NCBI GenBank assembly: GCA_907165275.2 | Contig: OU015657.1 | Span: 10,377,001 to 10,441,000, forward strand | Direction: 5' to 3' | DNA length: 64,000 nt | Source of the DNA: Zygaena filipendulae | Lineage: Eukaryota; Arthropoda; Insecta; Lepidoptera; Zygaenidae | Shown: positions 9,684 through 21,395 of the stretch, one piece after another | How positions within the stretch are numbered: position 1 is the stretch's first letter | Layout: every line of letters begins with the position of its first letter | Program-made: the position numbers and the translations under genes | The notes under the pieces: model-generated | What the model saw: only the letters and a program-made list of their open reading frames with translations | Databases searched by the model: none | What the model was told of the DNA's origin: nothing

Positions 9684-11091
9684 TCAGTTTTTTAAATGGT
9701 ATGTCATTTAAATGGTATTAAAAAACAAAAAACGCCTTTATTTCTAATAATTACATCAAAAGCTGCTCTGTGTTTCTCTTTTATGACAGAAAAGTCGGAG
9801 TTGTATTATTCAAGGTGGCACCACAACTCAAGCCTAGAAAAACATGTTAAAAAGTAATTAAAATGTGTAGAGAACAAAAGCAGTCCTATGATTAACAAGC
9901 ATATTATTATCTTCTAGAGGTAAGTAGGTAATATCAACTTGGAAACACTTAATTTTGTCGCGTGTGTAAGATCTGTAAAAATATAATCGTCGCGTCGAGA
10001 AAAGAAGCTAAATTTAGAGCCTTTTAGTCAACGTGCAACGTCTTCATAGATCAAGATAGGTTATAGATACCACCGCAAGGTCAGAGGACGGTTTGCTTTA
10101 TTTGCCTTGGGGGTTGAGCGCAAATCCCCACAAATTGCTTGCTCAGACGATAATCTGGCAGTGATCAGAGGGTCAGGTCGCGCCAAGGAGCAAAACAGCT
10201 GCTGTAAGCTTGCCACCCGCGCTGAGATTTAGCGAATGCGTCAGTCGGCAAAGCGTGGCGGAATTTTTTCACTCTGTTCCAATTTGAATATGCGAAACGT
10301 CGAACACTAAAACGATATTGTAAACGTCGGATTTATTGTTTTTATTTTTATTTTTATAATCGTATAACTTTAAAGTGATCTTGATAAAGAGAACTGAAAG
10401 TGCATGTCGTGTGTCGTTAGCGCCAATTTTCGTAACACTTTTTCTCTTGTTCTTCGTATAATATTAAACGTTGTTATATTCTCTTTTATCGACACATCAC
10501 CTAGCTTGGATAAATATACTTACTTACATGACCGTCAGGTTGGCTGGGAGAATAGATACGAGATACCGGTATCAAACTATGCGCCTTTTTGCTACCTACG
10601 AAACTAGTAAAACAATCTTGTACACCCTTATTTGAGTAACTACATACGCCTGTCCTGTGAGCAACGGCAACATAATTAACTATACTTACGTAGGGAAGTA
10701 CCGGTTTCAAACCTGCAGCTGTACCTATCATCTATAAAAGGTTTCATCTGAACTCTGCACAATTTGTGCTGTACCTAATTGTTAATTTACTCCGACTATT
10801 TAACATTTTTTGAAGTATTGTTATTTTTCTTTGTAAACAGTTTCTTATATTCAGAGTTGTTTTTTGTTTAATTTTCCATTAGGTAGGTAGTTTTAACCAT
10901 TAGGCGTGAAATGACCAAATCTGCACTACGATTGCAGTTATTGAAAAATGCTCAAAGTAATCTCGGGACTCTGGAGTCGGGGCTGATTTCAAAACTGCAT
11001 TATTTGACTATCGGATCAAAGTGTTTAAGTCGTCCGCTGAAGATAGCAAACTACATAAATTCACAAAAGAGGTTGTCAATATGTTATAAAT
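9684..11091. other. Spacer with a GC-richer block near 10020-10270
   Basis: The 10020-10270 block is richer in G+C and has no long frame; it may be an enhancer or old repeat. The reading frames of 60-76 codons in this stretch show no domain or codon signal and were not accepted as genes. Confidence 0.3.
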
Positions 11092-11429
11092 ACTAGTTGT
11101 GCAGCGCGGTTTCACCCGCGTTAATTTCCGGAATTCCGGGATAAAAAATACCCTATGTGTTAATCTGATGTATAAGCTATATTATTGTAAAGTTTCATTT
11201 AAATCCATCCAGTAGTTTTTGCGTGAAAGAGTAACAAACAGCCATCCATCCATCCATCCATCCATCCATCCATCCATCCATCCATCCATCCATCCATCCG
11301 TTCGTCCGTCCGTCCTTCCATCCATCCATCCCATCCATCCATCCATCCATCCATCCATTCATCCATCCATCCATCCATCCATCCATCCATACATACTTAC
11401 AAACTTTCGCGTTTATAATATTAGTAGGA
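11092..11429 (+). repeat. CCGCGG-family repeat copy with an expanded ATCC array
   Basis: It starts CTAGTTGTGCAGCGCGGTTT, holds the GGAATTCCGGGATAAAAAAT middle and the GTAGTTTTTGCGTGA block, and ends TTATAATATTAGTAGG. Just before the tail lies a (CATC)n array at 11242-11394, where other copies have only a short CAGACAGACAGA or nothing. The array also creates spurious His-Pro-Ser and Asp-Gly-Trp frames. Confidence 0.85.
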
Positions 11430-11432
11430 AAA

Positions 11433-11730
11433 AATTGTAAATACCGTAAGATTGTAATCTATCTCGCGAGATAGTAAACTCAAAAGATTGTGAACCGTAA
11501 CATAGTGCTTACAATTTAACGCATTATTTTTCGGTAGATGGGTATAATTAATTATGGTTCGGCTAGGTTTGTACTGCTGACCAAGTCACGCGAGCCGAGC
11601 GAGCGTAGCGAGCGTGCCGCGGCAGCGACCGGCGGCGGCGCGGCGATGCGCTAAAGACATTACGGTTCACGATCTTTTAACAATTTACAATCTCGCGAGA
11701 TAGATTTATAATCTAACGGTATTTACAATT
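11433..11730. mobile_element. MITE with about 70-bp inverted arms centred on CTCGCGAG
   Basis: The left end AATTGTAAATACCGT at 11433 mirrors ACGGTATTTACAATT at 11716-11730. The mirroring continues through ATCTATCTCGCGAGAT to GTGAACCGTAA (about 11500 and 11665), with few mismatches. The interior (about 11590-11650) is strongly GC-rich. It lies directly after the end of the repeat at 11092-11429. No target duplication is obvious and the superfamily is not assigned. Confidence 0.75.
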
Positions 11731-12825
11731 CGACAGTGACAGTTATACAATTTATTTTTAGCCAAAAATTTTATACCTACTTACCTATTATATTATGTAT
11801 AAAAAGGTTTTTCAATCGGCCTGCAAATCTCACAACAAAAAAAGAACGTTAAGAAAGATCATTACATTTACATTATTCGTCCGTTTAGTGGACGACTAAC
11901 AATAGCATATTCGGAAACTGTTATATCCCATTAATTAAGAGATTATTTTCGTTGAAATAAAACAAGACTTAGATAGATATTGGCACAGCCGGCACTTTAT
12001 CAATCCACAGATTAATGCGGAACAACCTGGCACAGAGTATACAGATACAACAGAAACATCGCAACAAAAAGAGAACGTTAGGAAAGATCAATACATTTTG
12101 CGTTTAGCGGACGATTAATTTACATTATTTGTACATATAAAGTAAATTCACTTTCCGCCTGCGCAGTAACTATGTGTCGCGCTTTTGTTATAAAATTTTT
12201 AGAAACTAATTACAAACTAAAGCTATACTAAAAACGAGGCGTAATAACTAAAATGAGCATATACCTTGCCGGCCTTTAAGTCTGAAAGTTCAATCTGTTC
12301 AACTATAGTATACAGCGCATTTTTTCCGTAAGTTTGGTAAGTTAACTATATAAAATCATATTTGAAGATTAATAAATTAATTTGAAAATACTTAATTTGT
12401 AATTTTCAAAATTAACAATGCAGTGATAATTATTCAGATTCAGAGTTCCCATGTTGTCAATTTGTTGGAATATTATATTGTACATATTATAGCATACTGT
12501 TTCATATGTTTAAGCCAAACAATCGGTGGATGTCGAGTGTTGGTAACTTGGTAAGTACGCTGAGTAGTGGTCGGTGTCGGTCGTACTGGAGATACATCAG
12601 TTGCATAACAAGCGGGCGCTGCGCTGCGGTATCCGGCTAACGGGACCGGACGCGCCTCGACCAGGGAACTGCCGAGTGCCGACTCCGCCGCGACACTACC
12701 CACCTCTGCATCCACAATGCCACACAGACACCGCTGCTTGCTGCCCGCAACATTATTCTAACACATCATTGCTAACATAATAAAAAAACGAATTATTTTA
12801 AACAAATTTTTAACAAAAAAATTAA
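11731..12825. other. Spacer with a GC-rich patch at 12560-12760
   Basis: The patch has short overlapping frames but no recognisable domain, and I could not support splice sites around it. The remainder is AT-rich. Confidence 0.3.
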
Positions 12826-12912
12826 AACCGACTTCCAAAAACACAAAACTAATAAAAAGCTAAAAATAAAAACAATCGAACATAGAAGTTCCTCCTTTTT
12901 GGAAGTCGGTTA
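12826..12912. mobile_element. Very short MITE with AACCGACTTCCAAAAA ends
   Basis: AACCGACTTCCAAAAA at 12826-12841 and its exact complement, ending at 12912, enclose about 55 AT-rich bases. The same end, followed by GGAGGTTC words, occurs at 37951-38035 and, altered, at 1432-1800. Confidence 0.7.
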
Positions 12913-13032
12913 AAAACTCTCCGGCATTGCGATTAAAACATGTATATATAACACACAATTTTGAGTTTAGATATTTTTAATCTCTCGAAATCTACATTTC
13001 TGAAGAGCAAGATTTACATACATAAACTCACG

Positions 13033-13165
13033 AAAACATACACGCGCACAAACACACACGCGCACTCACACGCATTCACACACACACACACACACACGCG
13101 CGCACGCACGCAGACCGCACACGCACACGTACACACACACTCACAGAGACACACACACGCAATAT
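13033..13165. repeat. Imperfect (CA)n microsatellite
   Basis: ACAC-rich tract with CG and CT interruptions. It creates a spurious Thr-His-rich reading frame. Confidence 0.9.
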
Positions 13166-13394
13166 GCATGCATAAGTAATAGTGGTATGGTGTTGTATCT
13201 ATTCATGTATATAGTGCAGTTTAATTTAGGGCTTTTTTTAAAATGTTTTTCTTTAGTTAAAATGTTAGTCCGTAATTGGCAGTAAGTAACGTATAAAAGT
13301 ACTGTAAATTAGTTTTTAAGTGCTGTGGATTAAAGTAAATATACAAATAAATAAATCCTTTTGGGAAAGTTCAAATTGATTGAAATTGACTTGT

Positions 13395-13560
13395 TATAAC
13401 GCCGCCATGTTTTGTGGGCCTTGGATGACGTCACATAACCTTTTACTAAAGTTTTCAGTACGAATATCGACACTGATAAATCAGAGAGCGGGGCTAGTGA
13501 CGTCACGTTTTGCTTCGACCAATGTGATGCGTTTTCGATTGTAAATATATTTCGTAGTGT
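13395..13560. repeat. Probable interspersed repeat with two TGACGTCA sites
   Basis: ATAACGCCGCCATGTTTTG and two CRE-like palindromes (about 13424 and 13498) in 110 bp. The first block is familiar from dispersed lepidopteran sequence, but there is no second copy in the window to prove it. Confidence 0.4.
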
Positions 13561-13985
13561 AAATCTTACTTAATAATAAAATTATAATAATTGATTATTC
13601 ATAATGACTGGATACGAATAGTACCTAAAGATTCAAGTGAAAAAATTTAAATGACATACATATTATAATATGTACCTACATACCTAACCCATTCCACACA
13701 GCACGATCGGTTGCTAGCCGCAACACTGCCCGCGCCGTGTCCAATTACACAATACAACTCCAGAGAGATACTTAACGCCATTTGCATCCGTCTATACTGC
13801 AGAGTGCAGACGATTCACCCCGCCACGCCATCCGCATCATTTTAGATTTCTTAGAAAACAGATCTAGATCTGAGTGTAAACAAAAAAAAAGAATCTCGTC
13901 TTCAATTATCCTCAATGTTAAGTTGCTCGTTCACAGCGAAACATAAATCGAAACACCTTTTTTCGTTTGAGTTCTAGCATCCCAA
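13561..13985. other. AT-rich spacer
   Basis: Nothing recognised. A piece near 13690-13730 loosely resembles 12710-12755 (CCACACAG ... CCGCAACA), too weakly to call a repeat. Confidence 0.3.
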
Positions 13986-14310
13986 ACTCTGGTTTCATCC
14001 GCGTTAATTTCGGAGTTGCCGCGGAAATACCTATGTCCTTCTCTTTACCCTTGACAATGTGTACCTATGCAAAACTTCACGACTTTACGGTCTCAACTGA
14101 ATTATGATGGCAAATAGATTTCATACATTTCCGGTAAACTAATATAACTTAAAGTTAAATGTGAATATGAGTTTGCTTGTTAGTATCGCATTCTCGCTTT
14201 AATTTCTCAGCCGATCTTCATGAAATTTTGCATACACATTGTCAGTAGTAGGTAGGTACCTACTGAAAAACACAGTGGGTAGGTACTTTTTATCCCGGAA
14301 TTCCTCAGGA
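13986..14310. repeat. Two CCGCGG-family fragments in opposite orientation
   Basis: A plus-oriented head (13986-14082: GGTTTCATCCGCGTTAATTT through GACAATGTGTACC) is followed by a minus-oriented piece (14170-14310: CATGAAATTTTGCATACACA through TTTTTATCCCGGAATTCC). The second carries a private GTAGGTAGGTACCTAC insertion. Confidence 0.7.
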
Positions 14311-15338
14311 TTTTTTTCTAGGCAACCGTAACTAAATAGTAGATAGTTTTAGAAAAAATAACGTGGTAAATTATTTCTTACTCTAATGTTATTCATTTAA
14401 AATTTTAACGGTGAAAATAAAACTGCAAATGTTGATCGCTATTTCTATTCCAAGAGATTTACAATATGTTATAGTTTTGAGTTTCGAACGTGCCTAATTT
14501 TAAGTTCTATTCGTTTTCGGCGCATAATATTGGTACCTACCGCCCTAAATTAGCTAGTTAATGACCTCGTTAAAATATCTTTCAAACCGCATATGGACGT
14601 TAACAGTAAATAAATAAATAAATAAGAAATCTGTGATACACAATATAATTTGTATTTCAAAGTCACAAGTAGAAAGTGAATGAGAGCCGTTAGTCTTAAG
14701 CTTTTTTACACAATGCATGCTCGAATGTCAGAATGTATTTCTTAAAAATTCCGTTAGCTTCATTGGCCGGATTTAAAGTCACCACATTAACGATTCGTGT
14801 CACTAATAAGGCTCTATAAAGAATAATCTATGACTTTACCGACTCCATTTTTATTGCAACCCTAAATGTATGAGAACAGACAATTCTTATTTAGTTATTT
14901 GTGTTTGATTTTATTGCCACTCCCACTTTTGCTAATGATGTCTTAAGAGACGACGGTTCCTTTAATAGAGTTATCTCGGTCTGATCTCCTGAATCTGATC
15001 CCCAGCAGATCAGGTAAACTTTTTAATATTTTCATTCTGGTTTGATCCCTTTTGTTTATTCAGGATATCGAAAAAACTTGGGTAATAGTTGAGTCCAAAG
15101 CCAGTACTACAAAACTTCATGCAGTAGCTTGCCTTCATGTTTTTCTCCATATGATATGTCACTGGACAATTTTATTGTAAGAACCGTTACTTTACAAACG
15201 ATCGACATTTTGTAGAATGCCGATGGCGGAAAATGTCGCTGTGTTGTATTTGGAAGCACCTCGACACGCTGGGTTAGTTTTACCAGAGCCAAATGGTACC
15301 GATTACAGATGTGTGAGCACCCACTATAACCCATTTTT
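14311..15338. other. AT-rich spacer
   Basis: No supportable gene. The 75-codon minus frame at 15107-15334 has no recognisable domain. Confidence 0.3.
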
Positions 15339-15346
15339 CAGTCCCC

Positions 15347-15350
<4 letters not shown>

Positions 15351-15381
<31 letters not shown>

Positions 15382-16229
15382 TATCTGCAATCGACCAAGT
15401 CATAATCAGATGTTTTGGCTTTTTCATTCTTATCTAGAGGGGCATTTCTGTAAATTTTCTCCCTCAGCTTTGTCATAATAGTGTCTGGTTTCTAGCATCT
15501 TTGGTCCAACTGTAGTATTTGCCATCTTTTCAGTCTGGTAGTGTCCTTTTCGTTGTGAATCAGAGCTCTAGCGAGTTGGTTTGTGTGATTTCTCAGTCTC
15601 TCCTTGTATTTAGCACAATATCTGCTTACTTCCTCCTTGACTGTTGGCATTTCCAAGTATTCATGTATCTCTACATTTCTAGCAAACCATGGTGAGTTTG
15701 CGATTGCCCTCAATGCTTTGTTCTGAAACCTTTGCAGGATTTCAAGGTTCGAATTACTAGCTGATCCCCAGAGCTGGATTCCATATGTCCATATGGGTTT
15801 TATTATGCATTTGTAGACTAGCATTTTGTTGTTCAAAGTAAGCGGTGACCGTCTCCCAATCAGCCAGTAGAGTCTCTTGAATTGTAAATCCGCTTCTCTT
15901 CGCTTTGTTTTTATGTGAGTAGCCCATGTTAGCCTTCGATCCAAATGAAGTCCCAGGTATCTTACACACTTTTCTGTGGGCAGTTGCTCCCCTCGCAGCG
16001 TGACAGCCGGACAGTCTCCTCGGCGGAGCGTAAACGTTATTTGTATGGATTTAGTGACATTTGGCTTTATTCGCCACTTATCCAACCACTTATCGATTTC
16101 AAACAGGTATGTTTGTAGTTTTGCTGACGCTACAGCCGGGTCTGTATGGCTTGCAAGGCACGCGGTATCATCTGCATATGTCGCTATTACTACCTCTGTG
16201 TCGCACGGTAGATCAGCTGTATAAAGGGA
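15351..16229 (-). mobile_element. 5'-truncated Jockey-like LINE with poly(A) and target duplication
   Basis: Perfect 12-bp direct repeats, CAGTCCCCATAT at 15339-15350 and 16230-16241, bound the insertion. On the minus strand it ends in a 29-A tail (T run 15351-15379). Between tail and stop codon are about 110 bp of 3' UTR. The 5' end falls inside the reverse transcriptase, a usual result of incomplete target-primed reverse transcription. The unchanged duplication and tail indicate recent insertion. Confidence 0.92.
15492..16229 (-). pseudogene. Reverse transcriptase C-terminal part of the truncated Jockey-like LINE
   Basis: About 245 codons remain open: SLYTADLP, the catalytic TYADD box soon after it, KSIQITFTLRR and RYLGLHLDRRLTWATHI (RT thumb), then YGIQLWGSASNSNLEILQRF and the tail of a Jockey-clade ORF2. 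The endonuclease and the first RT motifs are missing because of 5' truncation, so it cannot be an active enzyme. The open frame continues 29 codons upstream of 16229, but those codons lie in the target duplication and host DNA. Confidence 0.88.
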
Positions 16230-16241
16230 CAGTCCCCATAT

Positions 16242-17896
16242 ACACTTCAAGATTCTTACAATTCTCCGGTGACAGATATTAAAATATGGAAACTCTCTTT
16301 TCGTCTTATTTTTCAAAGTTACCTATATCTACCTACCTACGTCTACCCTGTATTTACAATGTTAATTAAGTTCAACATGTTTACGTAGTTCGCAAGCTTG
16401 AGCGGCTGCCTGCAATAAAGTTATGTCTGAAACTAGGTATGTAATTAGTGAGAGAGCCTTGCAAGAGGTCCAGTACAGATCGACTCTGAATAGCGCAGCC
16501 GTATCGCCGACTAGCTGCCCGCCTGTTATAGATGAAGATTGGATTTGATCAACTTATGTTGTTCAAAGGATAAGGATGCACTTTCATACCCCCAGGTCAG
16601 ACTCCCTCTCGTTATTTTTTATCGGAAGAAAGAAAAAATATCGCCAACAAATTTGCCTCGTTAGTAACCTTTTCAGCTTTAACGCCGAGGAACAAGTTCA
16701 GGACTCCGTACTTTATCGCAGCATAAAGGGAAATGTTTGATGTGAGCATTTGTTACTTTTGAAACTCGCAATGTTCTCGTAAAACAAATGTTAAAGGGTG
16801 CCAGGCGGACGGAGGGTCGCTTGCTCATGTGAAAAAACAGCAGCATTTGCATTCTCTATCGCTATATTTATATTTGATACATCACACGTTAGTACTCTAC
16901 ATGCAATTTAGATTCTAACGCCAGTATGCAATTGCATGCATAATTAATATTGTGCAGGTAACTAGTTAGTAGTCACAAAAGAAAACTCCTGCATTTTTTG
17001 TTGACTTACACGTTCACCTTTTAGTTAAAAGTTGGTATGTAGTTCAAATGAGGCATAAATTAGTACCTAAATCTACCGAAATACTCGTAGACTTTTTCTC
17101 AAACAGCAGAAAGCTTTAAGTACTTGTCTTTAATCCATTGCAGATCCAGATATCTGCGATGACTTGGTGAGCCTACCTGCTTGAGTAGCTGCGTACGATC
17201 CCTATACCTACGTTCCTAAACAATGATTTCATATAGGCAAACAGCGTTTAAAATTCAAAATGAACCTTCTGCATAATTTGTAATCGACAAACAATTATTT
17301 TATTTTTTATTTTCTATATTTCAACATTAACAGTAGGGCAATTAAGTATGTAACTTTTGTTACTATCATATTTCAGTTCCAATAAGAAAAATTGCGATTT
17401 TGTTATTAATAAGGAGATAATCATGTTTAGACAGCCTAAACTTTTGAAGTATGTTTATTTTAGTTGATTGCTAGATATTGTAGGTGTCAAATATATATAT
17501 ATTCGAATCGCAAAACCACCATGTTTTTGATTGCAACCGAAAAATGATAGAAATAAAAGTTACTAACATTAATAGGACAACAATAGTTACACAAATTATA
17601 GTTTGACAAGCACTTCGATTAATTAACTACCCTTAACAATGTTGACGTATAACGTAAACAAAGGACGTAGAGACAGAAAATTAGATTGCTGGAGGCTAAA
17701 TGCTGTGAGACCTTACATTTAAATTTTTATACTTCTTTCTTAGTTTTTTATACGTTTTAATCACTAATTGCTTACGTATATACGTTATAAGTGAGCGGAT
17801 TAAATATAATATGTATCAATTCTTGAACCGACTGATGGTAAAACTATTGCCTAGATATTCACTAGGTATTGTCATCTATGTCGATTTTATTAAAAC
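16242..17896. other. Long spacer without recognised genes
   Basis: 16440-16870 is less AT-rich and low in repeats, the kind of DNA where conserved noncoding elements are often found. No exon could be supported. Confidence 0.3.
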
Positions 17897-18300
17897 ACTA
17901 GCTGTGCCCCGCGGTTTCACCCGCGGTAATTTCGGAGTTCCTGCGGGAATTGCGGGATAAAAAATACCCATGTCCTTCTCTGTACCCCTGACAACGTGCA
18001 TACCAAATTTTATCCAAATCCGTTCAACGGCTGAACGGATTTTGATGAAATTGGGCATACACGTAGTCATTTGCGTGATTGAGTAAACGTATGCGAGGAT
18101 AAGAACTCGAAAGCGCATTTTCATCTGACTTGCTTCAAATTTGTTGTCACTGCTCAACTCTTATGTGTCTTAGCGTTATGTTATATAGCCTATAACCTGC
18201 CCAGGAGTATGAACTACAATCGTACCAAGTTTGGTTAAAATCCCTTCAGTAGTTTTTGACCCATGCGTGCACATACAGACAGACAGACAAAAAATTTACT
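17897..18300 (+). repeat. CCGCGG-family copy followed by a related RTE-like tail
   Basis: CTAGCTGTGCCCCGCGGTTT at 17897 continues well through TGACAACGTGCATACCAAAT. Near 18020 it turns into a mirrored GAACGGATTTTGATGAAATT block. From about 18180 comes a second tail type (CTATAACCTGCCCAGGAGT, CAGTAGTTTTTGACC, then ACAGACAGACAGAC). Confidence 0.75.
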
Positions 18301-19271
18301 GATTGCATTTTTGGCATCAGTATCGATCACCATCCATCTTCCGATATTAATTTTGAATATAATTATATTCAATGTACAGGAATTGACCTCTCTACAGTTT
18401 TATTTTAAGTTATAGATTCTATTGTGTTGTTCTGCATGTTGTTTTTTTGTATACATACCTAGTTATGTATATAAATAAAAAACTGTTACAGTATATTTCA
18501 GAAACCTATCTAGTTAGTATTTTTTCGTGTTTGCTGTGTTCGTGTCACTCGATTATTTTCTGGACGTCATTAAAGTAAATTTATTTTGAATGAAAATGAA
18601 AAAAAAAATGTAAATGAAAAATATTTATTACCAAAAAGAAAATTAAAATGTAAGATATATCTGTTGGTGCCCACACTAGGAAAATCCTGTGTCGCGGGTG
18701 CCGGTTTAGAATTAACAATATACATATGTTTTACAGATGTCACTCGGTTGACATGGAAGTTATCAATTAACAAAAACTAAAATAATGATACTAAATCTGC
18801 ATGCATTTTTATGAAAATATAATAATACATACTATGAGCCACAAAAAAAACGAATAAGGTACTTAAACAAGGTGCAACATTAATGATTCAGTTGCGTCAT
18901 AATCTAGGGATGTGAGCCAAGGAACAATTTTTGCTTTCGCTTCCTTTACAGAGATTGCTTTATATCACAGGCTCTGACTACTTTGTTATAAATATGGGAG
19001 TCTATGTATGGACTGAAACGTTTGGCAAAACATGAACTGGTTTTGGGAAATGAGATTCTGAAGACCCGTTGTTTCAGCATGATTTGGTAGTCTTTAGATG
19101 TATGTATGTTGTATGTTTAGATTTATCAATTCAATTCAATTCAATACGAACTCCGAGAGCAATTTTTTGAATATGTAATTGACGAACAGAAAGGGCATTG
19201 GTTTCCTGATATAGTTCATTTGTTGGATATCGAAAACAACATGCAAATGCAACAAAACTTGCTTTTAAACG
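18301..19271. other. AT-rich spacer
   Basis: No gene recognised. CAATTCAATTCAATTCAAT near 19128-19145 looks like the short-repeat tail of a LINE but has no body attached. Confidence 0.3.
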
Positions 19272-19450
19272 CTTCAAATCAAATCAAATATACTTTATTG
19301 CACACACAGTATAAGACAATATTTACAAAAACACAGAAACATGGATACGTACAATGAGGCGACCTATATTGGTGAAAGCAATTTTTTCATAGGTAACGTC
19401 CTCCGGTAGAGAGAGATGTAAAAAGAAAGGTAGATAGTGCGGCATTAAGA
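19272..19450 (-). repeat. 3' end of a CR1-like LINE
   Basis: TCAAATCAAATCAAATATAC followed by TTTATTGCACACACAGTATA and AAAGCAATTTTTTCATAGGT is a 3' UTR that I recognise from many lepidopteran sequences; read on the minus strand it ends in (ATTTG)n. Only about 180 bp remain. Confidence 0.55.
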
Positions 19451-19540
19451 ACTACATAATACATTAACATACAAACGCTTCATGTAGCAAGTATGTATTT
19501 TTTGGTTGGTTTGGTTTGGTTTGTTACTACTCGTATTAAC

Positions 19541-19720
19541 TATTAGCTGTTGCCTGTTCCCCATGGTTTCACCGGCGTTAATTTTGGGACTTCTTCGGGA
19601 ACTCTGCTCCGTAGTGTTACGAGTAATTTAGGTCTTGGGGTAATATCAATTATATTGACGTCAAAAAGAGCCACATTATGGATCAAATTTGAATAAATGA
19701 TTTGACTTTGACTTTAGATA
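19541..19720 (+). repeat. Degenerate CCGCGG-family head and a separate LINE tail
   Basis: The 19541-19600 piece (TATTAGCTGTTGCCTGTTCC, CCATGGTTTCACCGGCGTTA) is a decayed head. 19650-19715 ends in ATTTGACTTTGACTTT, a short-repeat tail typical of a different LINE. Confidence 0.5.
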
Positions 19721-20513
19721 TCTATCCCAGTACAAAGCGCTCCCTAGGAAATTTTGCAATCGTTGCGGGTGAAGTAATTCTTTTTAAATATTTCAGATTT
19801 GGAACTTGTGTTACGTGATATTTCTAAAAGACAACTTCGTTCTGAGTTCCTTTTCTTAAGAACTTTTTATACAATACTAGCTGTCCCCCGCGGTTTCATC
19901 TGCGGTAATTTCAGGGTCCCCCTGGGAATTTGGGGATAAAAAGTACCCCATGTCACTCACGACTACCGTAGCTTCCTATAAGTAAGTTCCTCTTCCCCTC
20001 GGACCGCCGCTAGGTGTGAACGTGCTTACAAATTGCTAACAGTTTTTTTTTCTGATTAATTTCGCCAAAAAGTGACAATCTAATTTACAACAGAAAAATA
20101 GGGAGTCAGAGCTTGTGAGGAGATCAAGATAAATTATAGTGTGATTGTGTTTTATATAGTGAGTCCTAGACATATGTATACATACACTTAAGACTTCAAC
20201 CAATCCTGCGCAAGCGCCTATCCAGAGGGTGGGCGTAGACAGGGAAGTACCACCCACTTAGTATTCTAATGAACCAATTAAATTGATTGCATTGCTTCTA
20301 TTGGCATATTGAAATTTGAGAGAATAACAAACTACTTGGTGCACTGCCTGTGCATTTCTGCGATCCTGGTACCACTACAACTATTTGTACCGATTGGACT
20401 TAGTAGCTGTTTGGTAAACTAGCAATCTACACGCATTTCACGCAACTCTGTAATAAGCTATATTAAAAAAACAAAAAAAAATACCTACTATTTGTTACTG
20501 ATATCCTAGTAAC

Positions 20514-21395
20514 ATGCAAGACAGTTCGATGAACAAATCGCTTTCCGAGTCGGATATCAGTCAGATAGGCAAGGAGGAGACACCTCCAACGTATGTTTTT
20601 CCTCGTACAAAGAGAAGGAGGGAGGAAGATGGAATGTCTTCGGACTTTGGTTCTTTTAAAGACGAAATAAAAAGCATGATATCCACCCTCTTAGCTGATC
20701 AGCAAGAACTGAAACAAATTACTCCGGTACTGAAGGAATTACAAGCGACTAATGTTAAAATTGAGGGTTCTATTGCATATTTAGCGGCACAAAATGAGCA
20801 ACTGAAAAAACAAGTAGACCAGTGTGAGGCGCAAGCTAAAAAAGACAGAGAATATATTCAGATCCTTGAGAACAGGATTGAAGATTTGCAACAGGGAACT
20901 AGGAAATCAAATTTTGAGATAAAAAATGTGCCGAGGAAAAGTAATGAGAGTAAAGAGGACCTTATTGAGATGGTCATGTGTCTGTCCAAAAATGTAGACT
21001 GTAAATTGGACCATGGAGATATTAAAGATATATACAGAGTCAAGGTAATGAAAGACGTGAAAAAAAACGGGCCCATTATAGTAGAAACGAATTCCACACT
21101 TCTCAAGACCAACTTTATTAAAATGTGTAAGTCATTTAACATCAAGCATAAATCCAAGCTATGCGCCAAGCATCTAGGATACCGCACACAAGAAGATACC
21201 CCTATCTTTGTCTCTGAGCAGCTTACTGCGAAGGCCTCGCGTCTGCACTTTCTAGCTCGTGATCTAGCCAAGTCTGGTAGGTATAAATACTGCTGGACCG
21301 CCTATGGCAAAGTGTATATCAGACAAAACGAAAACTCGCCAATTATTACAATCAAATCTGAAGCGCAAGTTAACCAACTCGTGCAAAGAGACTGA
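20514..21395 (+). CDS. LINE ORF1: coiled-coil protein with a baculovirus FP25K-like domain
   Basis: A frame of 293 codons starts at the ATG at 20514. It has an acidic and Ser-rich start with a basic patch, RTKRRR (31-36). A long heptad-like, Glu/Gln/Lys-rich segment (about 48-128) is probably a trimerising or dimerising coiled coil. Residues about 133-290 resemble the C-terminal domain of the baculovirus FP25K family, as in ORF1 of several insect LINEs; the YGKVYIRQNENSPIITIKS stretch (264-282) is its most typical part. ORF1 proteins of this kind bind the element RNA in a ribonucleoprotein. No zinc knuckle is present. There is no stop or frameshift. Confidence 0.85.
   Translation: MQDSSMNKSLSESDISQIGKEETPPTYVFPRTKRRREEDGMSSDFGSFKDEIKSMISTLLADQQELKQITPVLKELQATNVKIEGSIAYLAAQNEQLKKQVDQCEAQAKKDREYIQILENRIEDLQQGTRKSNFEIKNVPRKSNESKEDLIEMVMCLSKNVDCKLDHGDIKDIYRVKVMKDVKKNGPIIVETNSTLLKTNFIKMCKSFNIKHKSKLCAKHLGYRTQEDTPIFVSEQLTAKASRLHFLARDLAKSGRYKYCWTAYGKVYIRQNENSPIITIKSEAQVNQLVQRD

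Noticed and set aside
11195..11440. Overlapping Asp-Gly-Trp and His-Pro-Ser repeat proteins on both strands
   Set aside because: They are translations of the ATCC microsatellite in several frames, not genes.
12961..13179. Thr-His-rich reading frame
   Set aside because: Translation of an imperfect CA microsatellite.
16230..16316. First 29 codons of the frame over the Jockey-like RT
   Set aside because: They fall in the target duplication and host DNA outside the insertion, so they are a chance fusion.
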